Below are positions 15,853 to 16,021 of a stretch of DNA of 16,021 bases, piece by piece (the first letter of the stretch is position 1; each line of letters starts with the position of its first letter). The notes beneath the pieces were generated by a model. The model had not been told where the DNA came from and ran no database searches. It worked only from the letters and a program-made list of their open reading frames with translations. Location: the NCBI GenBank assembly GCA_946183385.1, contig CAMHBN010000010.1, positions 1-16,021 of the forward strand, given 5' to 3'. Both the position numbers and the translations under genes were made by a program. This DNA is from an uncultured Ruminococcus sp. GTDB taxonomy: Bacteria; Bacillota; Clostridia; Oscillospirales; Ruminococcaceae.

Positions 15853-15881
15853 ATTATACCATACTCTTGTGAAAAAGGCAA
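15853..15881 (-). promoter_or_regulatory. Promoter of the Ca2+-ATPase unit
   Basis: On the minus strand, TTGCCT (15876-15881) and TATAAT (15853-15858) are 17 bases apart, with a TG-extended -10 (TATGGTATAAT). The -10 box lies inside a perfect 12-base palindrome, GTATAATTATAC (15848-15859), which could be an operator or simply chance. The leader to the ATG at 15806 is about 40 bases. Confidence 0.8.
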
Positions 15882-15910
15882 TACCTATATTAAAAGAATT
15901 GATATGTATT

Positions 15911-16021
15911 GCGCGGAATAATTCCGCGGGCAGGCAATTATGGAACGGCAGAAGGGGAGGCTCTCACTTGCAGAGCCTCCCCTCTTCAAAAACAGTCCAC
16001 CGGACTGTTTTTGAATTCATC
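15911..16021 (-). repeat. Multi-hairpin intergenic repeat, copy 3 (inverted, runs off the window)
   Basis: The same modules as copy 1 in opposite orientation: CGCGGAAT/ATTCCGCG (15912-15919/15921-15928) inside the identical GCCCGCGGAATTATTCCGCG block, GGGGAGGCTCT/AGAGCCTCCCC (15954-15964/15972-15982) and TTCAAAAACAGTCC/GGACTGTTTTTGAA (15985-15998/16002-16015). The CCGTTCC link between the palindrome and the G-rich hairpin is also shared. Stem bases differ from copy 1 but remain fully paired. It lies just upstream of the ATPase promoter; the rest is outside the window. Confidence 0.88.

Noticed and set aside
14178..15872. A 564-codon plus-strand open frame opposite the Ca2+-ATPase
   Set aside because: It is the antisense shadow of an unmistakable P-type ATPase. 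The translation shows no family motifs and no convincing ribosome binding site was seen.

Overview
The window looks like a chromosomal segment from a fairly GC-rich clostridial Firmicute, most likely a Ruminococcus-type member of the Oscillospiraceae. The reasons are the Firmicutes gene order rplS-lepB-rbgA-rnhB-yraN, strong AGGAGG-type ribosome binding sites, TTG starts, and TG-extended promoters of the form TRTGGTATAAT. Protein recognition alone does not fix genus or species.

Layout. Positions 1-282 hold a multi-hairpin intergenic repeat (copy 1). A consensus promoter at 361-389 then drives a long structured leader and rplS (ribosomal protein L19), followed by a terminator. Next comes a tight + strand housekeeping run: two overlapping signal peptidase I genes, a NUDIX hydrolase, the 50S assembly GTPase rbgA, rnhB and yraN. 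thrC (threonine synthase) and a metallophosphoesterase follow, fused by a TAATG stop-start overlap. A new promoter at 7012-7040 starts tig (trigger factor), then clpP and clpX, so a ribosome-bound folding factor and the ClpXP protease share one proteostasis cluster. It ends at a very strong terminator (10364-10395).

Beyond clpX the character changes. A truncated repeat copy 2 (about 10441-10576) leads into an AT-rich minus-strand patch (about 10655-11757). This patch carries a protein resembling two tandem SUKH immunity-type domains, split by one in-frame TAA, and a short downstream ORF that also contains an in-frame TAA. It looks like a laterally acquired, decaying orphan immunity locus.

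The last part is a minus-strand unit read right to left. It has a promoter at 15853-15881, a P-type Ca2+-ATPase frameshifted near 13536 so that its last transmembrane helices are out of frame, an ArsB/NhaD-type anion permease with a TTG start, and a small exported protein. Repeat copy 3 lies upstream of the ATPase promoter, in inverted orientation to copy 1, and runs out of the window.

The points most worth a second look are the covarying hairpin repeat family, the rplS leader with its competing pairings next to the ribosome binding site, the interrupted tandem-SUKH gene, and the Ca2+-ATPase frameshift at a GCAGGG sequence.
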